Shown here piece after piece: positions 48,272 through 62,749 of a stretch of DNA of 64,000 nt. Each line of letters starts with the position of its first letter. Position 1 is the first letter of the stretch. The position numbers were made by a program, and so were the translations under genes. Source of the stretch: Melastoma dodecandrum (lineage: Eukaryota > Streptophyta > Magnoliopsida > Myrtales > Melastomataceae); assembly GCA_029817715.1 (NCBI GenBank), contig JARUPY010000474.1, positions 10,043,902-10,107,901 of the forward strand, given 5' to 3'. The notes under the pieces are model-generated. The model saw nothing but the letters and a program-made list of their open reading frames with translations, did not search any database and was not told the DNA's origin.

Positions 48272-51200
48272 CTTGGTGCTTCCGAACTTGCATTTTTCGA
48301 AGCCTAAATGATCCCCAAATGTTTCCCAAACTATTCAAAATTGGAGTTTTACATTCGACATTCGGGTCCCTTTCGTTGCACAATGAGGAACCCCGCGCAC
48401 AACATAGGCAAAGTTGTGCATCCCGCATGCTCCGAACCTTGGTGCTTCCGAACTTGCATTTTTCGAAGCCTAAATGATCCCCAAATGTTTCCCAAACTAT
48501 TCAAAATTGGAGTTCTACATTCGACATTCGGGTCCCTTTCGTTGCACAATGAGGAACCCCGCGCACACCATAGGCAAAGTTGTGCATCCCGCATGCTCCG
48601 AACCTTGTTGCTTCCGAACTTGCATTTTTCGAAGCCTAAATGATCCCCAAATGTTTCCCAAACTATTCAAAATTGGAGTTTTACATTCGACATTCGGGTC
48701 CCTTTCGTTGCACAATGAGGAACCCCGCGCACAACATAGGTAAAGTTGTGCATCCCGCATGCTCCGAACCTTGGTGCTTCCGAACTTGCATTTTTCGAAG
48801 CCTAAATGATCCCCAAATGTTTCCCAAACTATTCAAAATTGGAGTTCTACATTCGACATTCGGGTCCCTTTCGTTGCACAATGAGGAACCCCGCGCACAA
48901 CATAGGCAAAGTTGTGCATCCCGCATGCTCCGAACCTTGGTGCTTCCGAACTTGCATTTTTCGAAGCCTAAATGATCCCCAAATGTTTCCCAAACTATTC
49001 AAAATAGGAGTTTTCAATTCGACATTCGGGTCCCTTTCGTTGCACAATGAGGAACCCCGCGCACAACATAGGCAAAGTTGTGCATCCCGCATGCTCCGAA
49101 CCTTGTTGCTTCCGAACTTGCATTTTTCGAAGCCTAAATGATCCCCAAATGTTTCCCAAACTATTCAAAATTGGAGTTTTACATTCGACATTCGGGTCCC
49201 TTTCGTTGCACAATGAGGAACCCCGCGCACAACATAGGCAAAGTTGTGCATCCCGCATGCTCCGAACCTTGGTGCTTCCGAACTTGCATTTTTCGAAGCC
49301 TAAATGATCCCCAAATGTTTCCCAAACTATTCAAAATTGCAGTTCTACATTCGACATTCGGGTCCCTTTCGTTGCACAATGAGGAACCCCGCGCACAACA
49401 TAGGCAAAGTTGTGCATCCCGCATGCTCCGAACCTTGGTGCTTCCGAACTTGCATTTTTCGAACCCTAAATGATCCCCAAATGTTTCCCAAACTATTCAA
49501 AATTGGAGTTCTACATTCGACATTCGGGTCCCTTTCGTTGCACAATGAGGAACCCCGCGCACAACATAGGCAAAGTTGTGCATCCCGCATGCTCCGAACC
49601 TTGGTGCTTCCGAACTTGCATTTTTCGAAGCCTAAATGATCCCCAAATGTTTCCCAAACTATTCAAAATTGGAGTTTTACATTCGACATTCGGGTCCCTT
49701 TCGTTACACAATGAGGAACCCCGCGCACAACATTGGCAAAGTTGTGCATCCCGCATTCTCCGAATGTTGGTGCTTCCGAAAATGCATTTTTTGATCCCTA
49801 AATGATCCCCAAATGTTTCCCAAACTATTCAAAATTGGAGTTTTACATTCGACATTCGGGTCCCTTTCGTTGCACAATGAGGAACCCCGCGCACAACATA
49901 GGCAAAGTTGTGCATCCCGCATGCTCCGAACCTTGGTGCTTCCGAACTTGCATTTTTCGAAGCCTAAATGATCCCCAAATGTTTCCCAAACTATTCAAAA
50001 TTGGAGTTTTACATTCGACATTCGGGTCCCTTTCGTTGCACAATGAGGAACCCCGCGCACAACATAGGCAAAGTTGTGCATCCCGCATGCTCCGAACCCT
50101 GTTGCTTCCGAACTTGCATTTTTCGAAGCCTAAATGATCCCCAAATGTTTCCCAAACTATTCAAAATTGGAGTTTTACATTCGACATTCGGGTCCCTTTC
50201 GTTGCACAATGAGGAACCCCGCGCACAACATAGGCAAAGTTGTGCATCCCGCATGCTCCGAACCTTGGTGCTTCCGAACTTGCATTTTTCGAAGCCTAAA
50301 TGATCCCCAAATGTTTCCCAAACTATTCAAAATTGGAGTTCTACATTCGACATTCGGGTCCCTTTCGTTGCACAATGAGGAACCCCGCGCACAACATAGG
50401 CAAAGTTGTGCATCCCGCATGCTCCGAACCTTGGTGCTTCCGAACTTGCATTTTTCGATGCCTAAATGATCCCCAAATGTTTCCCAAACTATTCAAAATT
50501 GCAGTTCTACATTCGACATTCGGGTCCCTTTCGTTGCACAATGAGGAACCCCGCGCACAACATAGGCAAAGTTGTGCATCCCGCATGCTCCGAACCTTGG
50601 TGCTTCCGAACTTGCATTTTTCGAAGCCTAAATGATCCCCAAATGTTTCCCAAACTATTCAAAATTGGAGTTTTACATTCGACATTCGGGTCCCTTTCGT
50701 TGCACAATGAGGCACCCCGCGCACAACATAGGCAAAGTTGTGCATCCCGCATGCTCCGAACCTTGGTGCTTCCGAACTTGCATTTTTCGTGGCCTAATTG
50801 AACCCCAAATGTTTCCCAAACTATTCAAAATTGGAGTTCTACATTCGACATTCGGGTCCCTTTCGTTGCACAATGAGGAACCCCGCGCACAACATAGGCA
50901 AAGTTGTGCATCCCGCATGCTCCGAACCTTGGTGCTTCCGAACTTGCATTTTTCGAAGCCTAAATGATCCCCAAATGTTTCCCAAACTATTCAAAATAGG
51001 AGTTTTACATTCGACATTCGGGTCCCTTTCGTTGCACAATGAGGAACCCCGCGCACAACATAGGCAAAGTTGTGCATCCCGCATGCTCCGAACCTTGTTG
51101 CTTCCGAACTTGCATTTTTCGAAGCCTAAATGATCCCCAAATGTTTCCCAAACTATTCAAAATTGCAGTTCTACATTCGACATTCGGGTCCCTTTCGTTG

Positions 51201-54200
51201 CACAATGAGGAACCCCGCGCACAACATAGGCAAAGTTGTGCATCCCGCATGCTCCGAACCTTGGTGCGTCTGAAAACGCATTTTCCGAACCGTAAATGAT
51301 CCCCAAATGTTTCCCAAACTATTCAAAATTGGAGTTCTACATTCGACATTCGGGTCCCTTTCGTTGCACAATGAGGAACCCCGCGCACAACATAGGCAAA
51401 GTTGTGCATCCCGCATGCTCCGAACCTTGTTGCTTCCGAACTTGCATTTTTCGAAGCCTAAATGATCCCCAAATGTTTCCCAAACTATTCAAAATTGGAG
51501 TTTTACATTCGACATTCGGGTCCCTTTCGTTGCACAATGAGGAACCCCGCGCACAACATAGGCAAAGTTGTGCATCCCGCATGCTCCGAACCTTGGTGCG
51601 TCCGAAAATGCATTTTCCGAACCGTAAATGATCCCCAAATGTTTCCCAAACTATTCAAAATTGGAGTTCTACATTCGACATTCGGGTCCCTTTCGTTGCA
51701 CAATGAGGAACCCCGCGCACAACATAGGCAAAGTTGTGCATCCCGCATGCTCCGAACCTTGTTGCTTCCGAACTTGCATTTTTCGAAGCCTAAATGATCC
51801 CCAAATGTTTCCCAAACTATTCAAAATTGGAGTTTTACATTCGACATTCGGGTCCCTTTCGTTGCACAATGAGGAACCCCGCGCACAACATAGGCAAAGT
51901 TGTGCATCCCGCATGCTCCGAACCTTGGTGCTTCCGAACTTGCATTTTTCGAAGCCTAAATGATCCCCAAATGTTTCCCAAACTATTCAAAATTGGAGTT
52001 TTACATTCGACATTCGGGTCCCTTTCGTTGCACAATGAGGAACCCCGCGCACAACATAGGCAAAGTTGTGCATCCCGCATGCTCCGAACCTTGGTGCTTC
52101 CGAAAATGCATTTTCCGAACCATAAATGATCCCCAAATGTTTCCCAAACTATTCAAAATTGGAGTTCTACATTCGACATTCGGGTCCCTTTCGTTGCACA
52201 ATGAGGAACCCCGCGCACAACATAGGCAAAGTTGTGCATCCCGCATGCTCCGAACCTTGGTGCTTCCGAACATGCATTTTCCGAAGCCTAAATGATCCCC
52301 AAATGTTTCCCAAACTATTCAAAATTGGAGTTCTACATTCGACATTCGGGTCCCTTTCGTTGCACAATGAGGAACCCCGCGCACAACATAGGCAAAGTTG
52401 TGCATCCCGCATGCTCCGAACCTTGTTGCTTCCGAACTTGCATTTTTCGAAGCCTAAATGATACCCAAATGTTTCCCAAACTATTCAAAATTGGAGTTTT
52501 ACATTCGACATTCGGCTCCCTTTCGTTGAACAATGAGGAACCCCGCGCACAACATAGGCAAAGTTGTGCATGCCGCATGCTCCGAACCTTGTTGCTTCCG
52601 AACTTGCATTTTTCGAAGCCTAAATGATCCCCAAATGTTTCCCAAACTATTCAAAATTGGAGATCTACATTCGACATTCGGGTCCCATTCGTTGCACAAT
52701 GAGGAACCCCGCGCACAACCTAGGCAAAGTTGTGCATCCCGCATGCTCCGAACCTTGGTGCTTCCGAAAATGCATTTTTCGAACCATAAATGATCCCCAA
52801 ATGTTTCCCAAACAATTCAAAATTGGAGTTCTACATTCGACATTCGGGTCCCTTTCGTTGCACAATGAGGAACCCCGCGCACAACATAGGCAAAGTTGTG
52901 CATCCCGCATGCTCCGAACCTTGTTGCTTCCGAACTTGCATTTTTCGAAGCCTAAATGATCCCCAAATGTTTCCCAAACTATTCAAAATTGGAGTTTTAC
53001 ATTCGACATTCGGGTCCCTTTCGTTGCACAATGAGGAACCCCGCGCACAACATGGGCAAAGTTGTGCATCCCGCATGCTCCAAACCTTGTTGCTTCCGAA
53101 CTTGCATTTTTCGAAGCCTAAATGATCCCCAAATGTTTCCCAAACTATTCAAAATAGGAGTTTTCAATTCGACATTCGGGTCCCTTTCGTTGCACAATGA
53201 GGAACCCCGCGCACAACATAGGTAAAGTTGTGCATCCCGCATGCTCCGAACCTTGGTGCGTCCGAAAATGCATTTTCCGAACCGTAAATGATCCCCAAAT
53301 GTTTCCCAAACTATTCAAAATTGGAGTTCTACATTCGACATTCGGGTCCCTTTCGTTGCACAATGAGGAACCCCGCGCACAACATAGGCAAAGTTGTGCA
53401 TCCCGCATGCTCCGAACCTTGTTGCTTCCGAACTTGCATTTTTCGAAGCCTAAATGATCCCCAAATGTTTCCCAAACTATTCAAAATTGGAGTTTTACAT
53501 TCGACATTCGGGTCCCTTTCGTTGCACAATGAGGAACCCCGCGCACAACATAGGCAAAGTTGTGCATCCCGCATGCTCCGAACCTTGTTGCTTCCGAACT
53601 TGCATTTTTCGAAGCCTAAATGATCCCCAAATGTTTCCCAAACTATTCAAAATTGGAGTTTTACATTCGACATTCGGGTCCCTTTCGTTGCACAATGAGG
53701 AACCCCGCGCACAACATAGGCAAAGTTGTGCATCCCGCATGCTCCGAACCTTGGTGCTTCCGAAAATGCATTTTCCGAACCGTAAATGATCCCCAAATGT
53801 TTCCCAAACTATTCAAAATTGGAGTTCTACATTCGACATTCGGGTCCCTTTCGTTGCACAATGAGGAACCCCGCGCACAACATAGGCAAAGTTGTGCATC
53901 CCGCATGCTCCGAACCTTGGTGCTTCCGAACTTGCATTTTCCGAAGCCTAAATGATCCCCAAATGTTTCCCAAACTATTCAAAATGGGAGTTTTACATTC
54001 GACATTCGGGTCCCTTTCGTTGCACAATGAGGAAACCCGCGCACAACATAGGCAAAGTTGTGCATCCCGCATGCTCCGAACCTTGGTGCTTCCGAACTTG
54101 CATTTTTCGAAGCCTAAATGATCCCCAAATGTTTCCCAAACTATTCAAAATTGGAGTTTTACATTCGACATTCGGGTCCCTTTCGTTGCACAATGAGGAA

Positions 54201-55943
54201 CCCCGCGCACAACATAGGCAAAGTTGTGCATCCCGCATGCTCCGAACCTTGGTGCGTCCGAAAATGCATTTTCCGAAGCCTAAATGATCCCCAAATGTTT
54301 CCCAAACTATTCAAAATTGGAGTTCTACATTCGACATTCGGGTCCCTTTCGTTGCACAATGAGGAACCCCGCGCACAACATAGGCAAAGTTGTGCATCCC
54401 GCATGCTCCGAACCTTGGTGCTTCCGAACCTGCATTTTTCGATGCCTAAATGATCCCCAAATGTTTCCCAAACTATTCAAAATTGGAGTTTTACATTCGA
54501 CATTCGGGTCCCTTTCGTTGCACAATGAGGAACCCCGCGCACAACATAGGCAAAGTTGTGCATCCCGCATGCTCCGAACCTTGGTGCTTCCGAACTTGCA
54601 TTTTTCGAACCCTAAATGATCCCCAAATGTTTCCCAAACTATTCAAAATTGGAGTTTTACATTCGACATTCGGGTCCCTTTCGTTGCACAATGGGGAACC
54701 CCGCGCACAACATAGGCAAAGTTGTGCATCCCGCATGCTCCGAACCTTGGTGCTTCCGAAAATGCATTTTCCGAACCATAAATGATCCCCAAATGTTTCC
54801 CAAACTATTCAAAATTGGAGTTCTACATTCGACATTCGGGTCCCTTTCGTTGCACAATGAGGAACCCCGCGCACAACATAGGCAAAGTTGTGCATCCCGC
54901 ATGCTCCGAACCTTGGTGCTTCCGAACTTGCATTTTTCGAAGCCTAAATGATCCCCAAATGTTTCCCAAACTATTCAAAATTGGAGTTTTACATTCGACA
55001 TTCGGGTCCCTTTCGTTGCACAATGAGGAACCCCGCGCACAACATAGGCAAAGTTGTGCATCCCGCATGCTCCACCCCTTGTTGCTTCCGAACTTTCATT
55101 TTTCGAAGCCTAAATGATACCCAAATTTTTCCCAAACTATTCAAAATTGGAGTTTTACATTCGACATTCGGGTCCCTTTCGTTGCACAATGAGGCACCCC
55201 GCGCACAACATAGGCAAAGTTGTGCATCCCGCATGCTCCGAACCTTGGTGCTTCCGAACTTGCATTTTTCGAAGCCTAAATGATCCCCAAATGTTTCCCA
55301 AACTATTCAAAATAGGAGTTTTCAATTCGACATTCGGGTCCCTTTCGTTGCACAATGAGGAACCCCGCGCACAACATAGGTAAAGTTGTGCATCCCGCAT
55401 GCTCCGAACCTTGTTGCTTCCGAACTTGCATTTTTCGAAGCCTAAATGATCCCCAAATGTTTCCCAAACTATTCAAAATTGGAGTTTTACATTCGACATT
55501 CGGGTCCCTTTCGTTGCACAATGAGGAACCCCGCGCACAACATAGGCAAAGTTGTGCATCCCGCATGCTCCGAACCTTGGTGCTTCCGAACTTGCATTTT
55601 TCGAAGCCTAAATGATCCCCAAATGTTTCCCAAACTATTCAAAATTGGAGTTTTACATTCGACATTCGGGTCCCTTTCGTTGCACAATGAGGAACCCCGC
55701 GCACAACATAGGTAAAGTTGTGCATCCCGCATGCTCCGAACCTTGGTGCGTCCGAAAATGCATTTTCCGAACCGTAAATGATCCCCAAATGTTTCCCAAA
55801 CTATTCAAAATTGGAGTTCTACATTCGACATTCGGGTCCCTTTCGTTGCACAATGAGGAACCCCGCGCACAACATAGGCAAAGTTGTGCATGCCGCATGC
55901 TCCGAACCTTGTTGCTTCCGAACTTGCATTTTTCGAAGCCTAA

Positions 55944-56939
55944 ATGATCCCCAAATGTTTCCCAAACTATTCAAAATTGGAGTTTTACATTCGACATTCG
56001 GGTCCCTTTCGTTGCACAATGAGGAACCCCGCGCACAACATGGGCAAAGTTGTGCATCCCGCATGCTCCGAACCTTGTTGCTTCCGAACTTGCATTTTTC
56101 GAAGCCTAAATGATCCCCAAATGTTTCCCAAACTATTCAAAATTGGAGTTTTGCATTCGACATTCGGGTCCCTCTCGTTGCACAATGAGGAACCCCGCGC
56201 ACAACATAGGCAAAGTTGTGCATCCCGCATGCTCCGAACCTTGGTGCTTCCGAACTTGCATTTTTCGAAGCCTAAATGATCCCCAAATGTTTCCCAAACT
56301 ATTCAAAATTGGAGTTTTGCATTCGACATTCGGGTCCCTTTCGTTGCACAATGAGGAACCCCGCGCACAACATAGGTAAAGTTGTGCATCCCGCATGCTC
56401 CGAACCTTGGTGCGTCTGAAAACGCATTTTCCGAACCGTAAATGATCCCCAAATGTGTCCCAAACTATTCAAAATTGCAGTTCTACATTCGACATTCGGG
56501 TCCCATTCGTTGCACAATGAGGAACCCCGCGCACAACATAGGCAAAGTTGGGCATCCCGCATGCTCCGAACCTTGGTGCTTCCGAACTTGCATTTTTCGA
56601 TGCCTAAATGATCCCCAAATGTTTCCCAAACTATTCAAAATTGGAGTTTTACATTCGACATTCGGGTCCCTTTCGTTGCACAATGAGGAACCCCGCGCAC
56701 AACATAGGTAAAGTTGTGCATCCCGCATGCTCCGAACCTTGGTGCGTCCGAAAATGCATTTTCCGAACCGTAAATGATCCCCAAATGTTTCCCAAACTAT
56801 TCAAAATTGGAGTTCTACATTCGACATTCGGGTCCCTTTCGTTGCACAATGAGGAACCCCGCGCACAACATAGGCAAAGTTGTGCATCCCGCATGCTCCG
56901 AACCTTGGTGCTTCCGAAAATGCATTTTCCGAACCATAA
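55944..56939 (-). repeat. Six-monomer (996-bp) higher-order unit, copy 1
   Basis: In order, the unit contains an ACATGGGC monomer, one with TTTTGCATTC and CCTCTCGTTG, one with ACATAGGTAAAG, one preceded by GCGTCTGAAAACGC with TGTGTCCC and TTGGGCATCC, one with GATGCCTAAATG, and one preceded by GCGTCCGAAAATGC. The next 996 bp repeat most of the same markers in the same places, so two adjacent copies define a local higher-order repeat. Confidence 0.8.
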
Positions 56940-57935
56940 ATGATCCCCAAATGTTTCCCAAACTATTCAAAATTGGAGTTTTACATTCGACATTCGGGTC
57001 CCTTTCGTTGCACAATGAGGAACCCCGCGCACAACATGGGCAAAGTTGTGCATCCCGCATGCTCCGAACCTTGTTGCTTCCGAACTTGCATTTTTCGAAG
57101 CCTAAATGATCCCCAAATGTTTCCCAAACTATTCAAAATAGGAGTTTTGCATTCGACATTCGGGTCCCTCTCGTTGCACAATGAGGAACCCCGCGCACAA
57201 CATAGGCAAAGTTGTGCATCCCGCATGCTCCGAACCTTGGTGCTTCCGAACATGCATTTTCCGAAGCCTAAATGATCCCCAAATGTTTCCCAAACTATTC
57301 AAAATTGCAGTTCTTCATTCGACATTCGGGTCCCTTTCATTGCACAATGAGGAACCCCGCGCACAACATAGGTAAAGTTGTGCATCCCGCATGCTCCGAA
57401 CCTTGGTGCGTCTGAAAACGCATTTTCCATACCGTAAATGATACCCAAATGTGTCCCAAACTATTCAAAATTGGAGTTCTACATTCGATATTCGGGTCCC
57501 ATTCGTTGCACAATGAGGAACCCCGCGCACAACATAGGCAAAGTTGGGCATCCCGCATGCTCCGAACCTTGGTGCTTCCGAACTTGCATTTTTCGATGCC
57601 TAAATGATCCCCAAATGTTTCCCAAACTATTCAAAATTGGAGTTTTACATTCGACATTCGGGTCCCTTTCGTTGCACAATGAGGAACCCCGCGCACAACA
57701 TTGGCAAAGTCATGCATCCCGCATGCTCCGAACCTTGGTGCGTCCGAAAATGCATTTTCCGAACCGTAAATGATCCCCAAATGTTTCCCAAACTATTCAA
57801 AATTGGAGTTCTACATTCGACATTCGGGTCCCTTTCGTTGCACAAGGAGGAACCCCGCGCACAACATAGGCAAAGTTGTGCATGCCGCATGCTCCGAACC
57901 TTGTTGCTTCCGAACTTGCATTTTTCGAAGCCTAA
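56940..57935 (-). repeat. Six-monomer (996-bp) higher-order unit, copy 2
   Basis: This is a tandem copy of 55944-56939. The CCTCTCGTTG, GCGTCTGAAAACGC and GCGTCCGAAAATGC markers are each displaced by exactly 996 bp. It has private changes (CCATACCG and ATGATACCCAAATGTG near 57428-57445). Those are found again, identically, 5,312 bp (32 units) downstream near 62740. Confidence 0.8.
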
Positions 57936-60900
57936 ATGATCCCCAAATGTTTCCCAAACTATTCAAAATTGGAGTTTTACATTCGACATTCGGGTCCCTT
58001 TCGTTGCACAATGAGGAACCCCGCGCACAACATAGGCAAAGTTGTGCATCCCGCATGCTCCGAACCTTGTTGCTTCCGAACTTGCATTTTTCGAAGCCTA
58101 AATGATCCCCAAATGTTTCCCAAACTATTCAAAATTGGAGTTTTACATTCGACATTCGGGTCCCTTTCGTTGCACAATGAGGAACCCCGCGCACAACATA
58201 GGCAAAGTTGTGCATCCCGCATGCTCCGAACCTTGGTGCTTCCGAACTTGCATTTTTCGAAGCCTAAATGATCCCCAAATGTTTCCCAAACTATTCAAAA
58301 TTGGAGTTTTCAATTCGACATTCGGGTCCCTTTCGTTGCACAATGAGGAACCCCGCGCACAACATAGGTAAAGTTGTGCATCCCGCATGCTCCGAACCTT
58401 GGTGCGTCCGAAAATGCATTTTCCGAACCGTAAATGATCCCCAAATGTTTCCCAAACTATTCAAAATTGGAGTTCTACATTCGACATTCGGGTCCCTTTC
58501 GTTGCACAATGAGGAACCCCGCGCACAACATAGGCAAAGTTGTGCATCCCGCATGCTCCGAACCTTGTTGCTTCCGAACTTGCATTTTTCGAAGCCTAAA
58601 TGATCCCCAAATGTTTCCCAAACTATTCAAAATTGGAGTTTTACATTCGACATTCGGGTCCCTTTCGTTGCACAATGAGGAACCCCGCGCACAACATAGG
58701 CAAAGTTGTGCATCCCGCATGCTCCGAACCTTGTTGCTTCCGAACTTGCATTTTTCGAAGCCTAAATGATACCCAAATGTTTCCCAAAATATTCAAAATT
58801 GCAGTTCTACATTCGACATTCGGGTCCCTTTCCTTGCATAATGAGGAACCCCTCGCACAACATAGGCAAAGTTGTGCATCCCGCATGCTCCGAACCTTGT
58901 TGCTTCCGAACTTGCATTTTTCGAAGCCTAAATGATCCCCAAATGTTTCCCAAACTATTCAAAATTGGAGTTTTACATTCGACATTCGGGTCCCTTTCGT
59001 TGCACAATGAGGCACCCCGCGCACAACATAGGCAAAGTTGTGCATCCCGCATGCTCCGAACCTTGGTGCTTCCGAACTTGCATTTTTCGAAGCCTAAATG
59101 ATCCCCAAATGTTTCCCAAACTATTCAAAATAGGAGTTCTACATTCGACATTCGGGTCCCTTTCGTTGCACAATGAGGAACCCCGCGCACAACATAGGCA
59201 AAGTTGTGCATCCCGCATGCTCCGAACCTTGGTGCTTCCGAACTTGCATTTTTCGATGCCTAAATGATCCCCAAATGTTTCCCAAACTATTCAAAATTGG
59301 AGTTTTACATTCGACATTCGGGTCCCTTTCGTTGCACAATGAGGAACCCCGCGCACAACATAGGCAAAGTTGTGCATCCCGCATGCTCCGAACCTTGGTG
59401 CTTCCGAACTTGCATTTTTCGAACCGTAAATGATCCCCAAATGTTTCCCAAACTATTCAAAATTGGAGTTTTACATTCGACATTCGGGTCCCTTTCGTTG
59501 CACAATGGGGAACCCCGCGCACAACATAGGCAAAGTTGTGCATCCCGCATGCTCCGAACCTTGGTGCTTCCGAACTTGCATTTTTCGAAGCCTAAATGAT
59601 CCCCAAATGTTTCCCAAACTATTCAAAATTGGAGTTTTACATTCGACATTCGGGTCCCTTTCGTTGCACAATGAGGAACCCCGCGCACAACATAGGCAAA
59701 GTTGTGCATCCCGCATGCTCCGAACCTTGGTGCTTCCGAACTTGCATTTTTCGAAGCCTAAATGATCCCCAAATGTTTCCCAAACTATTCAAAATTGGAG
59801 TTTTCAATTCGACATTCGGGTCCCTTTCGTTGCACAATGAGGAACCCCGCGCACAACATAGGCAAAGTTGTGCATCCCGCATGCTCCGAACCTTGTTGCT
59901 TCCGAACTTGCATTTTTCGAAGCCTAAATGATCCCCAAATGTTTCCCAAACTATTCAAAATTGGAGTTTTACATTCGACATTCGGGTCCCTTTCGTTGCA
60001 CAATGAGGAACCCCGCGCACAACATAGGCAAAGTTGTGCATCCCGCATGCTCCGAACCTTGGTGCTTCCGAACATGCATTTTCCGAAGCCTAAATGATCC
60101 CCAAATGTTTCCCAAACTATTCAAAATTGGAGTTTTACATTCGACATTCGGGTCCCTTTCGTTGCACAATGAGGAACCCCGCGCACAACATAGGCAAAGT
60201 TGTGCATCCCGCATGCTCCGAACCTTGGTGCTTCCGAACTTGCATTTTTCGATGCCTAAATGATCCCCAAATGTTTCCCAAACTATTCAAAATTGGAGTT
60301 TTACATTCGACATTCGGGTCCCTTTCGTTGCACAATGAGGAACCCCGCGCACAACATAGGCAAAGTTGTGCATCCCGCATGCTCCGAACCTTGGTGCTTC
60401 CGAACTTGCATTTTTCGAAGCCTAAATGATCCCCAAATGTTTCCCAAACTATTCAAAATTGGAGTTTTACATTCGACATTCGGGTCCCTTTCGTTGCACA
60501 ATGAGGAACCCCGCGCACAACATAGGCAAAGTTGTGCATCCCGCATGCTCCGAACCTTGTTGCTTCCGAACTTGCATTTTTCGAAGCCTAAATGATCCCC
60601 AAATGTTTCCCAAACTATTCAAAATTGGAGTTTTACATTCGACATTCGGGTCCCTTTCGTTGCACAATGAGGAACCCCGCGCACAACATAGGCAAAGTTG
60701 TGCATCCCGCATGCTCCGAACCTTGGTGCTTCCGAACATGCATTTTTCGAAGCCTAAATGATCCCCAAATGTTTCCCAAACTATTCAAAATTGGAGTTTT
60801 ACATTCGACATTCGGGTCCCTTTCGTTGCACAATGAGGAACCCCGCGCACAACATAGGCAAAGTTGTGCATCCCGCATGCTCCGAACCTTGTTGCTTCCG

Positions 60901-62749
60901 AACTTGCATTTTTCGAAGCCTAAATGATCCCCAAATGTTTCCCAAACTATTCAAAATTGGAGTTGTACATTCGACATTCGGGTCCCTTTCGTTGCACAAT
61001 GAGGAACCCCGCGCACAACATAGGCAAAGTTGTGCATCCCGCATGCTCCGAACCTTGGTGCTTCCGAACTTGCATTTTTCGAAGCCTAAATGATCCCCAA
61101 ATGTTTCCCAAACTATTCAAAATTGGAGTTGTACATTCGACATTCGGGTCCCTTTCGTTGCACAATGAGGAACCCCGCGCACAACATAGGCAAAGTTGTG
61201 CATCCCGCATGCTCCGAACCTTGGTGCTTCCGAACATGCATTTTCCGAAGCCTAAATGATCCCCAAATGTTTCCCAAACTATTCAAAATTGCAGTTCTAC
61301 ATTCGACATTCGGGTCCCTTTCGTTGCACAACGAGGAACCCCGCGCACAACATAGGCAAAGTTGTGCATCCCGCATGCTCCGAACCTTGTTGCTTCCGAA
61401 CTTGCATTTTTCGAAGCCTAAATGATCCCCAAATGTTTCCCAAACTATTCAAAATTGGAGTTTTACATTCGACATTCGGGTCCCTTTCGTTGCACAATGA
61501 GGAACCCCGCGCACAACATAGGCAAAGTTGTGCATCCCGCATGCTCCGAACCTTGTTGCTTCCGAACTTGCATTTTTCGAAGCCTAAATGATCCCCAAAT
61601 GTTTCCCAAACTATTCAAAATTGGTGTTTTACATTCGACATTCGGGTCCCTTTCGTTGCACAATGAGGAACCCCGCGCACAACATAGGCAAAGTTGTGCA
61701 TGCCGCATGCTCCGAACCTTGTTGCTTCCGAACTTGCATTTTTCGAAGCCTAAATGATCCCCAAATGTTTCCCAAACTATTCAAAATTGGAGTTTTACAT
61801 TCGACATTCGGGTCCCTTTCGTTGCACAATGAGGCACCCCGCGCACAACATAGGCAAAGTTGTGCATCCCGCATGCTCCGAACCTTGGTGCTTCCGAACT
61901 TGCATTTTTCGAAGCCTAAATGATCCCCAAATGTTTCCCAAACTATTCAAAATTGGAGTTTTACATTCGACATTCGGGTCCCTTTCGTTGCACAATGAGG
62001 AACCCCGCGCACAACATAGGCAAAGTTGTGCATCCCGCATGCTCCGAACCTTGGTGCTTCCGAACTTGCATTTTTCGAAGCCTAAATGATCCCCAAATGT
62101 TTCCCAAACTATTCAAAATTGGAGTTCTACATTCGACATTCGGGTCCCTTTCGTTGCACAATGAGGAACCCCGCGCACAACATAGGCAAAGTTGTGCATC
62201 CCGCATGCTCCGAACCTTGGTGCTTCCGAACTTGCATTTTTCGAAGCCTAAATGATCCCCAAATGTTTCCCAAACTATTCAAAATTAGAGTTTTACATTC
62301 GACATTCGGGTCCCTTTCGTTGCACAATGAGGAAACCCGCGCACAACATGGGCAAAGTTGTGCATCCCGCATGCTCCGAACCTTGTTGCTTCCGAACTTG
62401 CATTTTTCGAAGCCTAAATGATCCCCAAATGTTTCCCAAACTATTCAAAATTGGAGTTTTACATTCGACATTCGGGTCCCTTTCGTTGCACAATGAGGAA
62501 CCCCGCGCACAACATAGGCAAAGTTGTGCATCCCGCATGCTCCGAACCTTGGTGCTTCCGAACTTGCATTTTTCGAAGCCTAAATGATCCCCAAATGTTT
62601 CCCAAACTATTCAAAATTGGAGTTTTACATTCGACATTCGGGTCCCTTTCGTTGCACAATGAGGAACCCCGCGCACAACATAGGCAAAGTTGTGCATCCC
62701 GCATGCTCCGAACCTTGGTGCGTCTGAAAACGCATTTTCCATACCGTAA

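Larger units (their letters stand above)
44822..62749 (-). repeat. Uniform core: 108 consecutive 166-bp monomers
   Basis: The phasing site stays in exact 166-bp register from 44822 to 62750 (17,928 bp = 108 units). There are no 165- or 150-bp units here, unlike the zone before. Differences between units are mostly single-base variants at a few positions: GGAGTTTTAC, GGAGTTCTAC, GCAGTTCTAC or GGAGTTGTAC; CCTTGGTGC or CCTTGTTGC; GAAGCCTAAATG, GATGCCTAAATG or GAACCGTAAATG. Marked blocks recur at whole multiples of 166 bp (6, 32, 43 and 57 units). This is what frequent unequal crossover or conversion in register produces, and it marks the likely active part of the array. Confidence 0.93.

Noticed and set aside
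44822..62749. ATGA overlaps of stop and start between successive open frames, resembling translational coupling in an operon
   Set aside because: The overlap is simply the shared ATGATCCCC satellite site repeated every 166 bp. There is no ribosome-binding context, and everything else points to eukaryotic satellite DNA.
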